A DNA stretch of 64,000 nucleotides from UMGS1370 sp046957575 (GCA_046957575.1 JBKUOG010000003.1:62001-126000), one strand, 5' to 3'; counted from the stretch's first letter, positions 1 through 9,342 are shown. Translations and numbers: made by a program. Notes: generated by a model not told the origin, from the letters alone.

Positions 1-158
1 ATTTATTAAATTTCCCTAAATTCTAATAACTTTTCATGAAATATTGATATAGATTTTTTTATCTTTTTTATGGATTATTTTGAAATTATGGAGTAAAATA
101 TACACGTTATACAAAAATATATTTCGATTCTTATTCATAAGCACCAGAAAGGATGGCT

Positions 159-1211
159 ATGGTTTTATTCTTCAAGCGGCTCCCCTTGTCCAGAGAATTT
201 ATTTTGACAAAACTGAGAAATTTAAAGATCCACTACCGCCTTATTTTCTCATTCCTTTTTTCCACCCTGTTCCCCCTTCTGGTAGTCTACCTGTACTCTC
301 TCTTTCTTTATGGAAACAGCGAGCCTGCAGGACGCCTTCTGATTATGTGCATCCTTTTGATGTGCGTTCCCCCGGCCCTGACTACTTATACATATTTAAG
401 CATTTCCCAGCCTGTCCGCAAAATGATCCATACCTGCCAGTCTGTTTCTGGAGGCAATCTGGATGTGCGGATTCAGGACTCTGCCAACGATGAGCTTGCC
501 TTCCTTTCTGACAACATTGACGGCATGATTACAGAAATCCAGCTTCTTTTAGAGCAGCGCCAGGAAAGCGAGGCTAAAAAGCGGGAACTGGAATTAAAAA
601 TCCTCCAGTACCAGATTAACCCCCATTTCCTGTTTAACACCTTAAACACGCTGCGTCTGGTAGCCCTTATGAACCGCGATCATGTCGTAGCTGAGGGAAT
701 CCTTTCCTTAAGCGAACTTTTGAAAAACACATTGGTAAATGACAATGAATTTATTACCATTCAGGAAGAAATCGACAACTTAAAGCACTATTTTTCCATC
801 CAGGCTATCCGATATGCGGGAAGTTTTCATGTAAACTATGACATTTTCCAGGAAACCGCCTCGTTTTTAGTGCCCAAATTAATCCTTCAGCCATTAGCAG
901 AAAACTCTGTCCTTCATGGCTCTTATAACGACGGCACTATCATGGAAATCTATGTAACCAGCCGGTTTCAGGGAAGTGATATTTTATTAGAAGTCCGGGA
1001 TGAGGGAAAAGGATTTGACCAGAATCAAAATCCTTCCTCCCGTAAGGGACTGGGAGGTATCGGTACCCGCAATGTCAATGACCGGATCCGTCTTTACTTT
1101 TCAGAGCAGTACGGACTTACAGTCAAAAGCGCTGTAGGAGCGGGAACCTGCTGCCAAATCTTGATTCCTGCCGTTTCTTCCAAGACACTTCCCCTTACTC
1201 AAACCCATTAG
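159..1211 (+). CDS. YesM-like sensor histidine kinase lacking an extracellular sensor domain
   Basis: Membrane histidine kinase that should phosphorylate the response regulator encoded 9 bases downstream. Two hydrophobic segments (about residues 27-51 and 59-81) are separated by a loop of only a few residues. A HAMP-like stretch follows, then the His_kinase box QINPHFLFNTLN with the phospho-accepting His near residue 156. The N-box is LAENSVLHG and the ATP-binding G boxes are DEGKGF and GLGGIG. YesM-type kinases usually carry a large extracellular domain of 200 or more residues between the two membrane helices; it is missing here, so the protein is about 350 residues. An ATG at 153 abuts the AGAAAGG ribosome-binding site, so the ATG at 159 is the better start. 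The ligand is unknown. Confidence 0.85.
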   Translation: MVLFFKRLPLSREFILTKLRNLKIHYRLIFSFLFSTLFPLLVVYLYSLFLYGNSEPAGRLLIMCILLMCVPPALTTYTYLSISQPVRKMIHTCQSVSGGNLDVRIQDSANDELAFLSDNIDGMITEIQLLLEQRQESEAKKRELELKILQYQINPHFLFNTLNTLRLVALMNRDHVVAEGILSLSELLKNTLVNDNEFITIQEEIDNLKHYFSIQAIRYAGSFHVNYDIFQETASFLVPKLILQPLAENSVLHGSYNDGTIMEIYVTSRFQGSDILLEVRDEGKGFDQNQNPSSRKGLGGIGTRNVNDRIRLYFSEQYGLTVKSAVGAGTCCQILIPAVSSKTLPLTQTH

Positions 1212-1220
1212 GAGGCTTTT

Positions 1221-2804
1221 ATGTACCAAGTATTGATTGCTGACGATGAACCCATTGTTAAAATTGCTCTCCAGTCCATGTTAAATTGGGAAGAACTGGG
1301 ATTCCAGATCTGCGCCACTGCCTCTAACGGGCAGGAAGCTCTTAAGATGGCGGACCGGTTTTGCCCGGACCTGATTATCTGTGATTTAAAAATGCCGGTA
1401 TTAGACGGCATCGGCCTGATAGAAACCGCCAGAAAGACGGGTATGGACTGCGAATTTCTGGTTATCAGCAACTACGAAGATTTTAATTTTGTCCGCACTG
1501 CCCTGGTCCTTGGCGCGTCTGATTATATTTTAAAAGTCAGCATCAGCCCAGAAGCTTTGACCGAACAGTTAAAAAAAATCCGCGGAAAATTAGACAGCAA
1601 ACGCTCTATTTCTGTTTCCCGAAAAAGTCAGATTTCCGACAGTGCATCCAAGCAGCAAAAGCACGCTGCCTGGAGGGATTTTTTTATCCATCCCGCCCTC
1701 TCTTCGGATCACCTGATTCAGACCTTTGAGTTTCCTCTGAATGAATCAGATTCTGATCAGACTGACACCCTGTCCCTCTGCCAGATTTCCTTTGACGGAT
1801 GCGCCAGAGCTTCTGATCTTCCTGCTGCCGAGTTAATCTACAGCACCCTGAAAAATGCCCTGGAACAGATGAGCCGAAGAGTTATCATCTTTTTGGATGA
1901 CAGCAATGTACTTTTGCTTCTTTCCGATAATGAACTGCTGGCCCGCAAAAGCACCATGGCCAGTCTGTGCGCCAGAATCTCCCAGTTATTCGGAGTATTT
2001 ATGTCTCTTGCGCCGTCCATCCTCTACCAAAGCGGTCTTGCCGATCTGGAACAATCCCGGAAAACATATACTGCTTTCCAGCCTATTTTGCAGTTAAACT
2101 TTTATGGCCCCTTAGGGATTGTGGACACTTCCTCTTTAGCAAAAAGCGTCCCCCCTGCTCTTCCCTACAGGGAACTGTCCTCCAAAATTTTGAATTCTGC
2201 CAAGGATGAGCAGCTTTCTATGGCATTTAAGGAAATCTCCCGTTTTCTTGCCCGCTGCCGCAAAGACAATGTCCCGCCGGCAGATGCCATTCAATACTGC
2301 ATCCGTCTGTTAGGCAGTCTAGAATACCAGCTTCCCGGAGGAACTTCTCCTGTCCATGAACAGCTGGCAGACATTGCAGATTCTATGCGCAAGGCCGCCC
2401 ATGCGGAGGAATTAATGGAATATATTGCTTCTGCCCTTCCCCTGATCTTTGCTCCTGCTGCTAAGGAAACCAAGGAAAATCCGTTTAGTCTGGAAGTTTC
2501 CCAGGCTGTTTCCTACATAGAAGCCCACTATGACGGCAAAATCAGCCTGACAGCCCTGGCCGATCATGTGGGATTAAGTTCCAGCTACCTCTGCCGGGTA
2601 TTTAAAGAAGAAACCGGTTTTAATATCAATACTTATATCAATAACCTCCGAATGACCAAGGCAGTCCGTCTGTTAGAAGACAAAAGCTGCTACATAAAAG
2701 AAGTGGCCATTTCCGTCGGCTTTGACGATCAGCTTTATTTCAGCCGTCTCTTTAAAAAATACTATGGCGTCACTCCCTCCCAGTATCGGGCTTCCGTAAA
2801 ATAA
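1221..2804 (+). CDS. YesN-like response regulator with AraC-type DNA-binding domain
   Basis: Response regulator paired with the upstream kinase; the two genes are 9 bases apart with an AGGAGG site between them. The N-terminal receiver shows the acidic pair D8-D9 and phospho-acceptor D55 in ICDLKMP. The middle of about 280 residues has no clear domain. The last 100 residues form two helix-turn-helix motifs of the AraC family (LTALADHVGLSSSYLCRVFK and later VAISVGFDDQLYFSRLFKK). Such pairs normally control a neighbouring sugar importer, but none lies downstream in this window, so the target is unknown. It converges on sigE with only 9 bases between the stop codons and no visible terminator. Confidence 0.88.
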   Translation: MYQVLIADDEPIVKIALQSMLNWEELGFQICATASNGQEALKMADRFCPDLIICDLKMPVLDGIGLIETARKTGMDCEFLVISNYEDFNFVRTALVLGASDYILKVSISPEALTEQLKKIRGKLDSKRSISVSRKSQISDSASKQQKHAAWRDFFIHPALSSDHLIQTFEFPLNESDSDQTDTLSLCQISFDGCARASDLPAAELIYSTLKNALEQMSRRVIIFLDDSNVLLLLSDNELLARKSTMASLCARISQLFGVFMSLAPSILYQSGLADLEQSRKTYTAFQPILQLNFYGPLGIVDTSSLAKSVPPALPYRELSSKILNSAKDEQLSMAFKEISRFLARCRKDNVPPADAIQYCIRLLGSLEYQLPGGTSPVHEQLADIADSMRKAAHAEELMEYIASALPLIFAPAAKETKENPFSLEVSQAVSYIEAHYDGKISLTALADHVGLSSSYLCRVFKEETGFNINTYINNLRMTKAVRLLEDKSCYIKEVAISVGFDDQLYFSRLFKKYYGVTPSQYRASVK

Positions 2805-2813
2805 GAGGAAGTT

Positions 2814-3554
2814 TTATTCAAACCGTACCATCTCCTTTTTCAGACGTTTCATAATCTTTTTCTCCAGCCTGGAGATATAAGACTGAGAGATTCCCAAAAG
2901 ATCCGCCACTTCTTTCTGGGTCATCTCATCTCCGTCTTCATTGGTAAGTCCAAACCGCAGTTCCACTATTTTGCGTTCTCTTGGCTCCAGGCGGCTGATG
3001 GCTGCATTTAACAGATTTTTTTCAATTTCATCCTCAATATCTTTATAGATCACATCTTCATCCGTCCCCAGAATGTCGGACAGCAGCAATTCGTTTCCGT
3101 CCCAGTCCACATTTAAGGGTTCATCAATGGACACCTCCATTTTTGTCTTGCTGCTGCGGCGAAGATGCATTAAAATCTCATTTTCAATACAGCGGGATGC
3201 GTAAGTTGCCAGCTTGATGTTTTTCTCCGGGTTAAAGGTATTAATGGCTTTAATTAAGCCAATGGTTCCTATAGAAATTAAATCTTCCACTCCTACCCCT
3301 GTGTTGTCAAACTTTTTTGCTATGTAAACGACCAGGCGAAGATTGTGCTCAATCAGTCCGGAACGCGCTTCTTTATCCCGTTCATCTCCAAGTCTTGCTA
3401 TCAGCTCCGCCTCTTTTTCAGAATCCAGCGGCGGCGGCAAAATATCTGCCCCTCCTATATAGTGGATTTCTCCCTGTTTCTGCATGAGAAATGTCCGAAA
3501 ACCGGATGCGGTTTTAAATTGAAAACGACTGGGTACTGAAACTTTAATAATCAT
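2814..3554 (-). CDS. sigE: Pro-sigma-E, mother-cell sporulation sigma factor
   Basis: RNA polymerase sigma factor for early mother-cell gene expression during endospore formation. It is made as an inactive precursor: about 30 N-terminal residues precede the processing junction HYIGGADILPPPL, which closely resembles the Bacillus subtilis pro-sigma-E site. Region 2 (NLRLVVYIAKKF, then DLISIGTIGLIKA and ATYASRCIENEILM) and region 4 (VADLLGISQSYISRLEKK) are intact, and 246 residues is a normal length. The start codon overlaps the spoIIGA stop as ATGA behind a strong AAGGAGG site, so the protease and its substrate are translationally coupled. Confidence 0.96.
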   Translation of the reverse strand: MIIKVSVPSRFQFKTASGFRTFLMQKQGEIHYIGGADILPPPLDSEKEAELIARLGDERDKEARSGLIEHNLRLVVYIAKKFDNTGVGVEDLISIGTIGLIKAINTFNPEKNIKLATYASRCIENEILMHLRRSSKTKMEVSIDEPLNVDWDGNELLLSDILGTDEDVIYKDIEDEIEKNLLNAAISRLEPRERKIVELRFGLTNEDGDEMTQKEVADLLGISQSYISRLEKKIMKRLKKEMVRFE

Positions 3555-4423
3555 AGTATCCTCCTTTTTTCCTGTTGCTGATTTTTCTCAAAAGAACTTC
3601 CGTTAAGCAAAAGCTGGTACTCTCCCTTAGGGGAAACGGCATGAGACGCTAATCCGACCAGAGGCTTTTCTAAGCAAACTGTTTCTTTTTCTGCCTCAAT
3701 GCGTATCTCGTCAAAAAAGATTGCCGGAAGCACTCCCTTTGGCTGTCCAATGCTCTGATAGGGAATATAACGAACCTGCCTGACGGTTTTCACAATCCGT
3801 TCTGCTGCCTGACGGTCTAAAATATGTACTGGTTTTTTAGTGAGCAAATCCGTAAGTTGGTTGCCTGTATCCCACAATGCCATAATCCGACATTCTTCGC
3901 CTTGATAGTTCAAAACTGCCGGATAGAGTTTCTGTTTTTTCTCCCGATTCTCACTGATAAAAAGAATTGCTGCTCTGGCTAAATATAAACCTCCCCCGGC
4001 AGCACACATAAGAACTCCGGTAGAGAGCGGTTCTTTAGGCAGAAAGGAAAGAATGCCGTACACCAGTCCCCCAAACAAAACAGCCACAAACAAAAGACCG
4101 CCCATTGCCCGTAAAAAAGCGCGTCTGTTCATTTTTCCCCAAACGGTAATTATCATCAAACTGCCGCCTAAAACTGCGCAGATTCCTCTTAAAAGGAATA
4201 TCCATATCCACCCTGCACGTTTTTCATTGATTTCCAATATTTGGATTATAAAAACCGTTCCAAATACCGCAGCGCCAAATACGATGCTTCCTGCCAAGGC
4301 CCCGCAGACAAGCCGAAACTTCCGGGCTGGAAACCCAATGAATCTTTTTAGCAGCACAAGCAGAAGCCAATTTACGGCAAAGTTTATCATAAGCAGTTGA
4401 TCTACATAGATTTTTACAGTCAA
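3551..4423 (-). CDS. spoIIGA: SpoIIGA, sigma-E processing aspartic protease
   Basis: Membrane-embedded aspartic protease that cleaves pro-sigma-E at the sporulation septum in response to the forespore signal SpoIIR. Several hydrophobic helices fill residues 1-155, followed by a soluble domain with the catalytic motif LWDTGNQL; the Asp is residue 185, equivalent to D183 of B. subtilis as I recall it. The start is a TTG codon, chosen because a strong GGGAGG site lies five bases upstream and the protein then begins with the expected first helix. It overlaps sigE by four bases. It is transcribed from its own promoter at 4452-4484. Confidence 0.93.
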   Translation of the reverse strand: MTVKIYVDQLLMINFAVNWLLLVLLKRFIGFPARKFRLVCGALAGSIVFGAAVFGTVFIIQILEINEKRAGWIWIFLLRGICAVLGGSLMIITVWGKMNRRAFLRAMGGLLFVAVLFGGLVYGILSFLPKEPLSTGVLMCAAGGGLYLARAAILFISENREKKQKLYPAVLNYQGEECRIMALWDTGNQLTDLLTKKPVHILDRQAAERIVKTVRQVRYIPYQSIGQPKGVLPAIFFDEIRIEAEKETVCLEKPLVGLASHAVSPKGEYQLLLNGSSFEKNQQQEKRRIL

Positions 4424-4451
4424 CTCTGCCTCCCTTCTGTCTTATGTCCTC

Positions 4452-4484
4452 ATTATACCTCTGACATGGAGCAAAATTTGTCAA
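4452..4484 (-). promoter_or_regulatory. spoIIG-type promoter with 21-base spacer and overlapping 0A-like box
   Basis: On the minus strand TTGACA (4479-4484) and TATAAT (4452-4457) are perfect sigma-A hexamers but lie 21 bases apart. This copies the known B. subtilis spoIIG promoter, whose spacer is also about 22 bases and which needs phosphorylated Spo0A. TTGTCAAA at 4478-4485 on the plus strand overlaps the -35 and differs from the Spo0A box TTGTCGAA at one base. A weaker CCGTCAAA lies at 4512-4519. Activation by Spo0A is inferred. Confidence 0.75.
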
Positions 4485-4666
4485 ATCAACGGAGAAGATC
4501 TGCCTTTTTTGCCGTCAAAATCCGCCTTTTTATTCATAAAATCCATGTACTGCGAAATAAAAAATAGCCAAAAAGCAGTTCCCTCTACGCTCATGCACAG
4601 ATGTGCAGAGCAGTTTCAGAAAGCCGCTTTTCGGCCAATCGTCTCATTTTATATAAGATAATCTGT

Positions 4667-5878
4667 TTATCTTCTATTGTTCTTTAAGAAATCCGGAATA
4701 TTAATCTGTACTTCTCCGCGGTTTGCCGGACGATACGGAGCCTGTCCTGGCTGAGAAGCAAACGAGGGAGCAGAAGCAGTCGCTGCCGCTTCCGGATTGG
4801 TTCTGGGCGCTGTTCTCTGTGTCTGAGGTGCGCTCTGCGCCTGGTTTGCTGCCGGAGATTTCGGCTTAAAGTTTCCAGTATTAAATCCGGTCATAGCCTT
4901 TGCAACCGGAGTATTGGCGCCATGGGTATCCAGACCGGTGGCAATCACTGTAATGCTTGCCTCATCCTGTGCATTCTCATCATACATAGCACCAAAGATA
5001 ATATTAGCATCATCACCAGCCAGTTCCTGAACATAGCTGGCTGCTTCATTTGCCTCGATCAGGCTGATATCACCGGAAATATTGATGATAACATGGCTTG
5101 CACCCTCAATGGTAGTCTCAAGCAGCGGACTGGATACAGCCTGCTTTACAGCCTCCAGCGCCTTGTCATCGCCCTTGGCCTTGCCAATACCGATGTGGGC
5201 AATGCCTTTGTCTACCATAACGGTCTCTACGTCTGCGAAATCCAGGTTAATTAAACCAGGTACATTGATCAGATCCGTAATTCCCTGAACTGCCTGCTGC
5301 AGCACTTCATCTGCCTTCTTTAACGCATCCGGCATGGTTGTCCTGCGATCTACGATCTCCAACAGCTTGTCATTTGGAATCACAATTAACGTATCTACAT
5401 TTTCTTTTAAACGCTCAATCCCTGCCAATGCATTGGTCATACGGGTCTTTGCTTCAAAACGGAAGGGTTTGGTCACAACGCCTACTGTGAGGATTCCCAT
5501 ATCTTTTGCAATTCTGGCCACGATAGGCGCTGCGCCGGTACCAGTACCTCCGCCCATACCACAGGTTACAAATACCATATCTGCACCTTTCATAGCCTGG
5601 GACAGTTCTTCTGAACTCTCTTCTGCCGCTTTTTCACCAATCTCCGGTCTGGCGCCTGCGCCCAGTCCCTTGGTCAGCTTTTCGCCAATCTGAAGCACAG
5701 TAGGAGCTTTGCAGAACTGCAGTGCCTGCTTATCCGTATTAATCCCAATAAATTCCACACCTGCAATACTCTCTTCAATCATACGGTTTACAGCATTATT
5801 GCCTGCTCCGCCTACGCCGATCACAATTATCCTGGCGGCGTTGTCTGCCTCATTTATTTTAATCTCCAACAAGACCAT
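4667..5878 (-). CDS. ftsZ: Cell division GTPase FtsZ
   Basis: Tubulin-like GTPase that polymerises into the division ring; it also forms the asymmetric septum that precedes sigma-E activation, which fits its position just before spoIIGA-sigE. The N-terminal GGAGNNAVNRM loop and the tubulin signature GGGTGTGAAP are intact. A Gln/Ala/Pro-rich linker (about residues 325-385) leads to the conserved C-terminal peptide NIPDFLKNN, which binds FtsA/SepF-type partners. The AAAGGAGG site is only two bases from the annotated ATG, so a TTG at codon 3 or 4 may be the real start. It has its own promoter at 5950-5978. Confidence 0.97.
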   Translation of the reverse strand: MVLLEIKINEADNAARIIVIGVGGAGNNAVNRMIEESIAGVEFIGINTDKQALQFCKAPTVLQIGEKLTKGLGAGARPEIGEKAAEESSEELSQAMKGADMVFVTCGMGGGTGTGAAPIVARIAKDMGILTVGVVTKPFRFEAKTRMTNALAGIERLKENVDTLIVIPNDKLLEIVDRRTTMPDALKKADEVLQQAVQGITDLINVPGLINLDFADVETVMVDKGIAHIGIGKAKGDDKALEAVKQAVSSPLLETTIEGASHVIINISGDISLIEANEAASYVQELAGDDANIIFGAMYDENAQDEASITVIATGLDTHGANTPVAKAMTGFNTGNFKPKSPAANQAQSAPQTQRTAPRTNPEAAATASAPSFASQPGQAPYRPANRGEVQINIPDFLKNNRR

Positions 5879-5949
5879 ATCCTCCTTTAAATCTTCTTCT
5901 ATCCTTGTATCTATCTCATTCTGTCGATTCCAATTTCAACTCACCTTAT

Positions 5950-5978
5950 ACTATATTTGATTTCCCGGAAAATATCAA
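5950..5978 (-). promoter_or_regulatory. Sigma-A-type promoter for ftsZ
   Basis: On the minus strand TTGATA (5973-5978) and TATAGT (5950-5955) are separated by 17 bases, in the 129-base gap between divIB and ftsZ. This would let ftsZ be expressed independently of the upstream dcw genes. Confidence 0.6.
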
Positions 5979-6007
5979 GTTTTTTTTCAATAAATTCACA
6001 GTTCTTT

Positions 6008-6721
6008 TTATTCCTGGATAAAAGAGTACATGGAATCGTTTTTCAGTTCATCATACGTGTCCAGGTAAAGAGTTCCCTTAAGTCCTTCCAACTGGGGCAT
6101 CATATCATGAAGTTCAGATATTTTTCCATTCATATTATCGCTGCTGCCTAAAAACACCTTCACATCTCCCAGAATTAAAGTGGCCTGTCCCTTTGCATCA
6201 TAATGAATCCGCTCCACATTCATGTCATATAAAGACAATACCTGGGTCAGGTTTAAAATCTCTGTAAAGATATTCATATCTTTAATAGGAAGCGGTTCTC
6301 CCAGTACAATCTGTCCGAATTCCAGTCCGTCAATCTGCGGAATCCCCTCCAGCTTATGGCTGGTGCTTTCTACAATAATGCCGTCCTTGTCAAAATACAT
6401 ATAACTGTTTAAATAAGACACATACCCCACAATGCTTTTTTCATAAACCATAACTTCTACTTTAAAGGGACTTCTGAAAATCATATCATAGTCTGCCACA
6501 AACGTAATCTCTTTATGGGGTTTAAACTTTTCTTTGTACAGACAGTACAGGGTATTCCTGTCAATCGGTTCTGGAAACAAAAGTTCTGTCATCTGCTCGC
6601 TGGTATGTCTGGTACTGCCGGTTATGGTAATTTCTTTTATCCGAACGGACCACAAAAGGATCACCAGCAGCAGCAAAGCTGCCGCCAGAATCCATTTTTT
6701 TAAACCTTTTTTATGTTTCAT
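6008..6721 (-). CDS. ftsQ: Divisome protein FtsQ/DivIB
   Basis: Bitopic membrane protein of the division complex that bridges FtsL/FtsB-type partners and the septal synthase. A basic N-terminus and one membrane helix (about residues 10-25) precede a POTRA-like segment beginning IKEITITGSTRHTSEQM. The rest is extracytoplasmic. At 237 residues it is a usual size for a Clostridia DivIB with a short cytoplasmic tail. Its place between murA and ftsZ is the standard dcw position. Sequence conservation in this family is low, so the call leans on topology and context. Confidence 0.85.
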   Translation of the reverse strand: MKHKKGLKKWILAAALLLLVILLWSVRIKEITITGSTRHTSEQMTELLFPEPIDRNTLYCLYKEKFKPHKEITFVADYDMIFRSPFKVEVMVYEKSIVGYVSYLNSYMYFDKDGIIVESTSHKLEGIPQIDGLEFGQIVLGEPLPIKDMNIFTEILNLTQVLSLYDMNVERIHYDAKGQATLILGDVKVFLGSSDNMNGKISELHDMMPQLEGLKGTLYLDTYDELKNDSMYSFIQE

Positions 6722-6747
6722 CTTCTGATGCGTCTCTCTTTCTGCTC

Positions 6748-8019
6748 TTATGGCTTATCAGGGTTATATTCCCGGACATCTGCGCCCAGTTCTGCCAAAT
6801 CTCTGCAAATGTCTTCATATCCCCGTTTTATATGCTGACTCTTTGTTACTTTTGTAACCCCTGATGATGCCAGACCGCCTATGACTGCCGCAGCTCCGCC
6901 TCTTAAATCCATTGCCTCCAGTTTGGCCCCTTTTAGCAAAAATTGGCCTTCCGCTCCGAAAATTTCTGCCTGATTTTCGTGGATTTGGATCTTGGCTCCA
7001 AGCTTTTTTAATTCTTCTGCAGCCCCAAACCGGCTTTCAAATACGGTTTCCACGATTTTGGACCTTCCTTTTGCCGCTGCCATCACTGCCATGGCCTGGG
7101 ACTGCAGATCCGTAGGAAATCCCGGATACGGTCCTGTTGTAAGGGAAAATCCGGTCGGCGGCCTATCCATCTCCACTTCTATCTCATTGCTGCCAGTTGT
7201 AAATACAGCGCCGCTTTGAGAAAAACAATCCAAAACTGTTTCCAGATGACAGGGATTTACTCCTTTTATCACAGCCTTTCCCTTACATGCCATAACTGCT
7301 GCCAGATAAGTGCCGGCAGCGATCCTGTCTCCTTCCACCCGCTTTGTAACGCCAGACAGTTTTCGGCCGCCTGTTATGGTAAGAGTCCCGCTTCCGATCC
7401 CCTCAATCTCTGCTCCCATCTGATTTAAGAACAGACAAAGTTCCTGGACCTCCGGCTCTCTTGCAGCGCCCTTGATTCTGGTAATTCCTTTTGCGGATAC
7501 TGCAGCCAGAAGCGCATTTTCTGTAGCGCCTACACTTGGATAGGAAAATTCAATATCTCCTCCGGTAAGCCCGCCGGTCTTTGCCAGAATTTTCCCGTCT
7601 TTTTCCTGAATTTCTGCCCCCAGCACTTCCAAAGCCTGAATATGGAGATCCACAGGCCGCCTGCCAATTAAGCATCCTCCAGGATACCAGGTAAGCGCTT
7701 CTTTTTTTCTTGCCAAAAGCGGCCCCAGAAGGATAATCGAAGAGCGCATAGCTGTCATGTATTCTCTTGGAATCCAGGATTTTTCTATGGATGTCCCGTC
7801 AATGGTAAGCGTATGATTCTCCAACTGGCAGGCACATCCCAAAAACTGCAAAATCCCCATCATACAGAACACATCCTGTATCCTGGGGACATTGGTAAGT
7901 TTGGTGCATCCTTCTGCAAGGAGCGCGGCCGCCATCATGGGCAGCACCCCGTTTTTGGACCCTTGAATTTCTATTTCGCCCCTTAAAGGGCCTGTGTTTC
8001 GGACTAAAATCACAGCCAT
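6748..8019 (-). CDS. murA: UDP-N-acetylglucosamine 1-carboxyvinyltransferase
   Basis: Transfers enolpyruvate from PEP to UDP-GlcNAc, the first committed step of peptidoglycan precursor synthesis; it is the fosfomycin target. The active-site loop is PGGCLIGRRPVDLH, with the catalytic Cys at residue 116 (C115 in E. coli). The substrate-binding KN pair is at residues 22-23, and the length of 423 residues is normal. The N-terminal segment reads KNGVLPMMA instead of the commoner KNAALPILA. Firmicutes often carry two murA paralogues; this copy sits where murG would be expected in a dcw cluster. Confidence 0.93.
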   Translation of the reverse strand: MAVILVRNTGPLRGEIEIQGSKNGVLPMMAAALLAEGCTKLTNVPRIQDVFCMMGILQFLGCACQLENHTLTIDGTSIEKSWIPREYMTAMRSSIILLGPLLARKKEALTWYPGGCLIGRRPVDLHIQALEVLGAEIQEKDGKILAKTGGLTGGDIEFSYPSVGATENALLAAVSAKGITRIKGAAREPEVQELCLFLNQMGAEIEGIGSGTLTITGGRKLSGVTKRVEGDRIAAGTYLAAVMACKGKAVIKGVNPCHLETVLDCFSQSGAVFTTGSNEIEVEMDRPPTGFSLTTGPYPGFPTDLQSQAMAVMAAAKGRSKIVETVFESRFGAAEELKKLGAKIQIHENQAEIFGAEGQFLLKGAKLEAMDLRGGAAAVIGGLASSGVTKVTKSQHIKRGYEDICRDLAELGADVREYNPDKP

Positions 8020-8074
8020 CGCTCCTTTTCACTCTCATACCATAGCATATGAAAAGAAAACGAATTGGTATCTC

Positions 8075-8148
8075 GTCCTGTGAGAAAAATTATAACAAAA
8101 CAAGTTTTCAACGTCTGTTCCTGTCTAAATCTTCGCATGGCTGAACTG
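8075..8148. repeat. Intergenic palindromic repeat, partial copy A
   Basis: Lies in the 140-base gap between ftsW and murA. The core AAAACAAGTTTTCAAC (8097-8112) and the right arm (TTCCTGTC, then CTTCGCATG and CTGAACTG ending at 8148) match the right half of the element at 19127-19223 with few changes. The left arm is degenerate here, keeping only a CCTGT-like remnant. Confidence 0.65.
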
Positions 8149-8159
8149 CTGCAAAAAAT

Positions 8160-9314
8160 TTACCGTTCCAATTTAATCTGATTGGAAACGCTGAGTACCA
8201 TGCCCATCTCCGCCATTAAAAACAGAACGGAGGTACCGCCGTAACTGATAAACGGAAGGGTAATTCCCGTATTGGGGATCGTGTTGGTTACAACTGCTAT
8301 GTTCAAAATAACCTGAATGGCAATGTGCCCCATAACTCCCACTGCAATCATGGCCCCTAATAAGTCCGGAGCATTGTTGGCAATCACCATAAACCGGTAA
8401 ATCATAAACAAAAATACCAATATTACAGATACGGCGCCAAAAAGTCCCAGTTCCTCACAGATAATGGAAAAAATCATATCATTCTGGGCCTCTGGGAGAA
8501 ATCCCAGTTTCTGAACGCTTTCTCCTAATCCCTTTCCCCAGAGACCGCCGGAGCCGATGGCATACAGACCCTGAAGAACCTGATATCCGCCTCCTGAGGC
8601 AAAGGCTTCCGGATCCTGCCACACCAGAATCCGGCTTAACCGGTATCCGATATCCGGATTTTTGCTGTAAATAAACTGCACCAGAGGTCCTGCTGTAAAA
8701 TATACAACTAACACAGCCCCAATACAGAGCAAAAAGGGCGCTTTCTTTTTGCTGGCCACAAACGCCATCACAAATCCGATTCCCATAATAATCAGACCAG
8801 AACTTAAGTTGTTCACAGCTACAAGTGCGCCAATGGGAAAGGTGCGGATGGCAATGGCTAAAAGCCCCTCATTCTGGTCCACCTTTTTTCCCATTTTTAC
8901 AATAATCACTGACAGATAAAGAACCAGGGCAATTTTTACAAACTCTGTAGGCTGAAAGGAGATGCTGCCCACTCCCAGCCATCGTTTCTGTCCGTTCCTC
9001 TCAATTCCCACTGTGATAACCAAAATCATCAGAATATAGGAAAGTATGTAGGCAAACTTTGCAAATCTGGCAAAGAAATGGTAATCCATTTTGGAGATAA
9101 TCAACATAATTACCAGCCCGGCTAAGGCAATGAGTCCCTGGCGGCGCACAAAATGGAAATCGTCTCCGTCATAGGCCAACTGCGCTGAATAAGAACTGGA
9201 ACTATAAATCATGATCAGACCGAATACCGTCAGAAAAATGATGGTAAATACCAGGCTGTAGTCATAAAATCGGCGTATTTTTCCCTTTTTCTTTGCTTCC
9301 TGATGTTCCGCCAT
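8160..9314 (-). CDS. ftsW: FtsW, SEDS-family septal peptidoglycan polymerase
   Basis: Polytopic SEDS glycosyltransferase that polymerises lipid II at the septum together with a class B PBP. There are about ten hydrophobic helices; the family motifs KRWLGVGSISFQPTEF near residue 110 and NTIPNTGITLPFISYGGTS near the C-terminus are intact. At 384 residues it is typical. Its dcw position between murD and murA favours FtsW over the elongation paralogue RodA, and some Firmicutes annotate this position as SpoVE, so a sporulation role is possible. Confidence 0.92.
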   Translation of the reverse strand: MAEHQEAKKKGKIRRFYDYSLVFTIIFLTVFGLIMIYSSSSYSAQLAYDGDDFHFVRRQGLIALAGLVIMLIISKMDYHFFARFAKFAYILSYILMILVITVGIERNGQKRWLGVGSISFQPTEFVKIALVLYLSVIIVKMGKKVDQNEGLLAIAIRTFPIGALVAVNNLSSGLIIMGIGFVMAFVASKKKAPFLLCIGAVLVVYFTAGPLVQFIYSKNPDIGYRLSRILVWQDPEAFASGGGYQVLQGLYAIGSGGLWGKGLGESVQKLGFLPEAQNDMIFSIICEELGLFGAVSVILVFLFMIYRFMVIANNAPDLLGAMIAVGVMGHIAIQVILNIAVVTNTIPNTGITLPFISYGGTSVLFLMAEMGMVLSVSNQIKLER

Positions 9315-9342
9315 CCAATTTCCTCCTAGTGATTACTTTTTG

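Noticed and set aside
5334..5693. Plus-strand frame of 119 codons inside ftsZ
   Set aside because: Antisense shadow of a highly conserved gene, with Ser/Pro/Ile-rich composition typical of such shadows.
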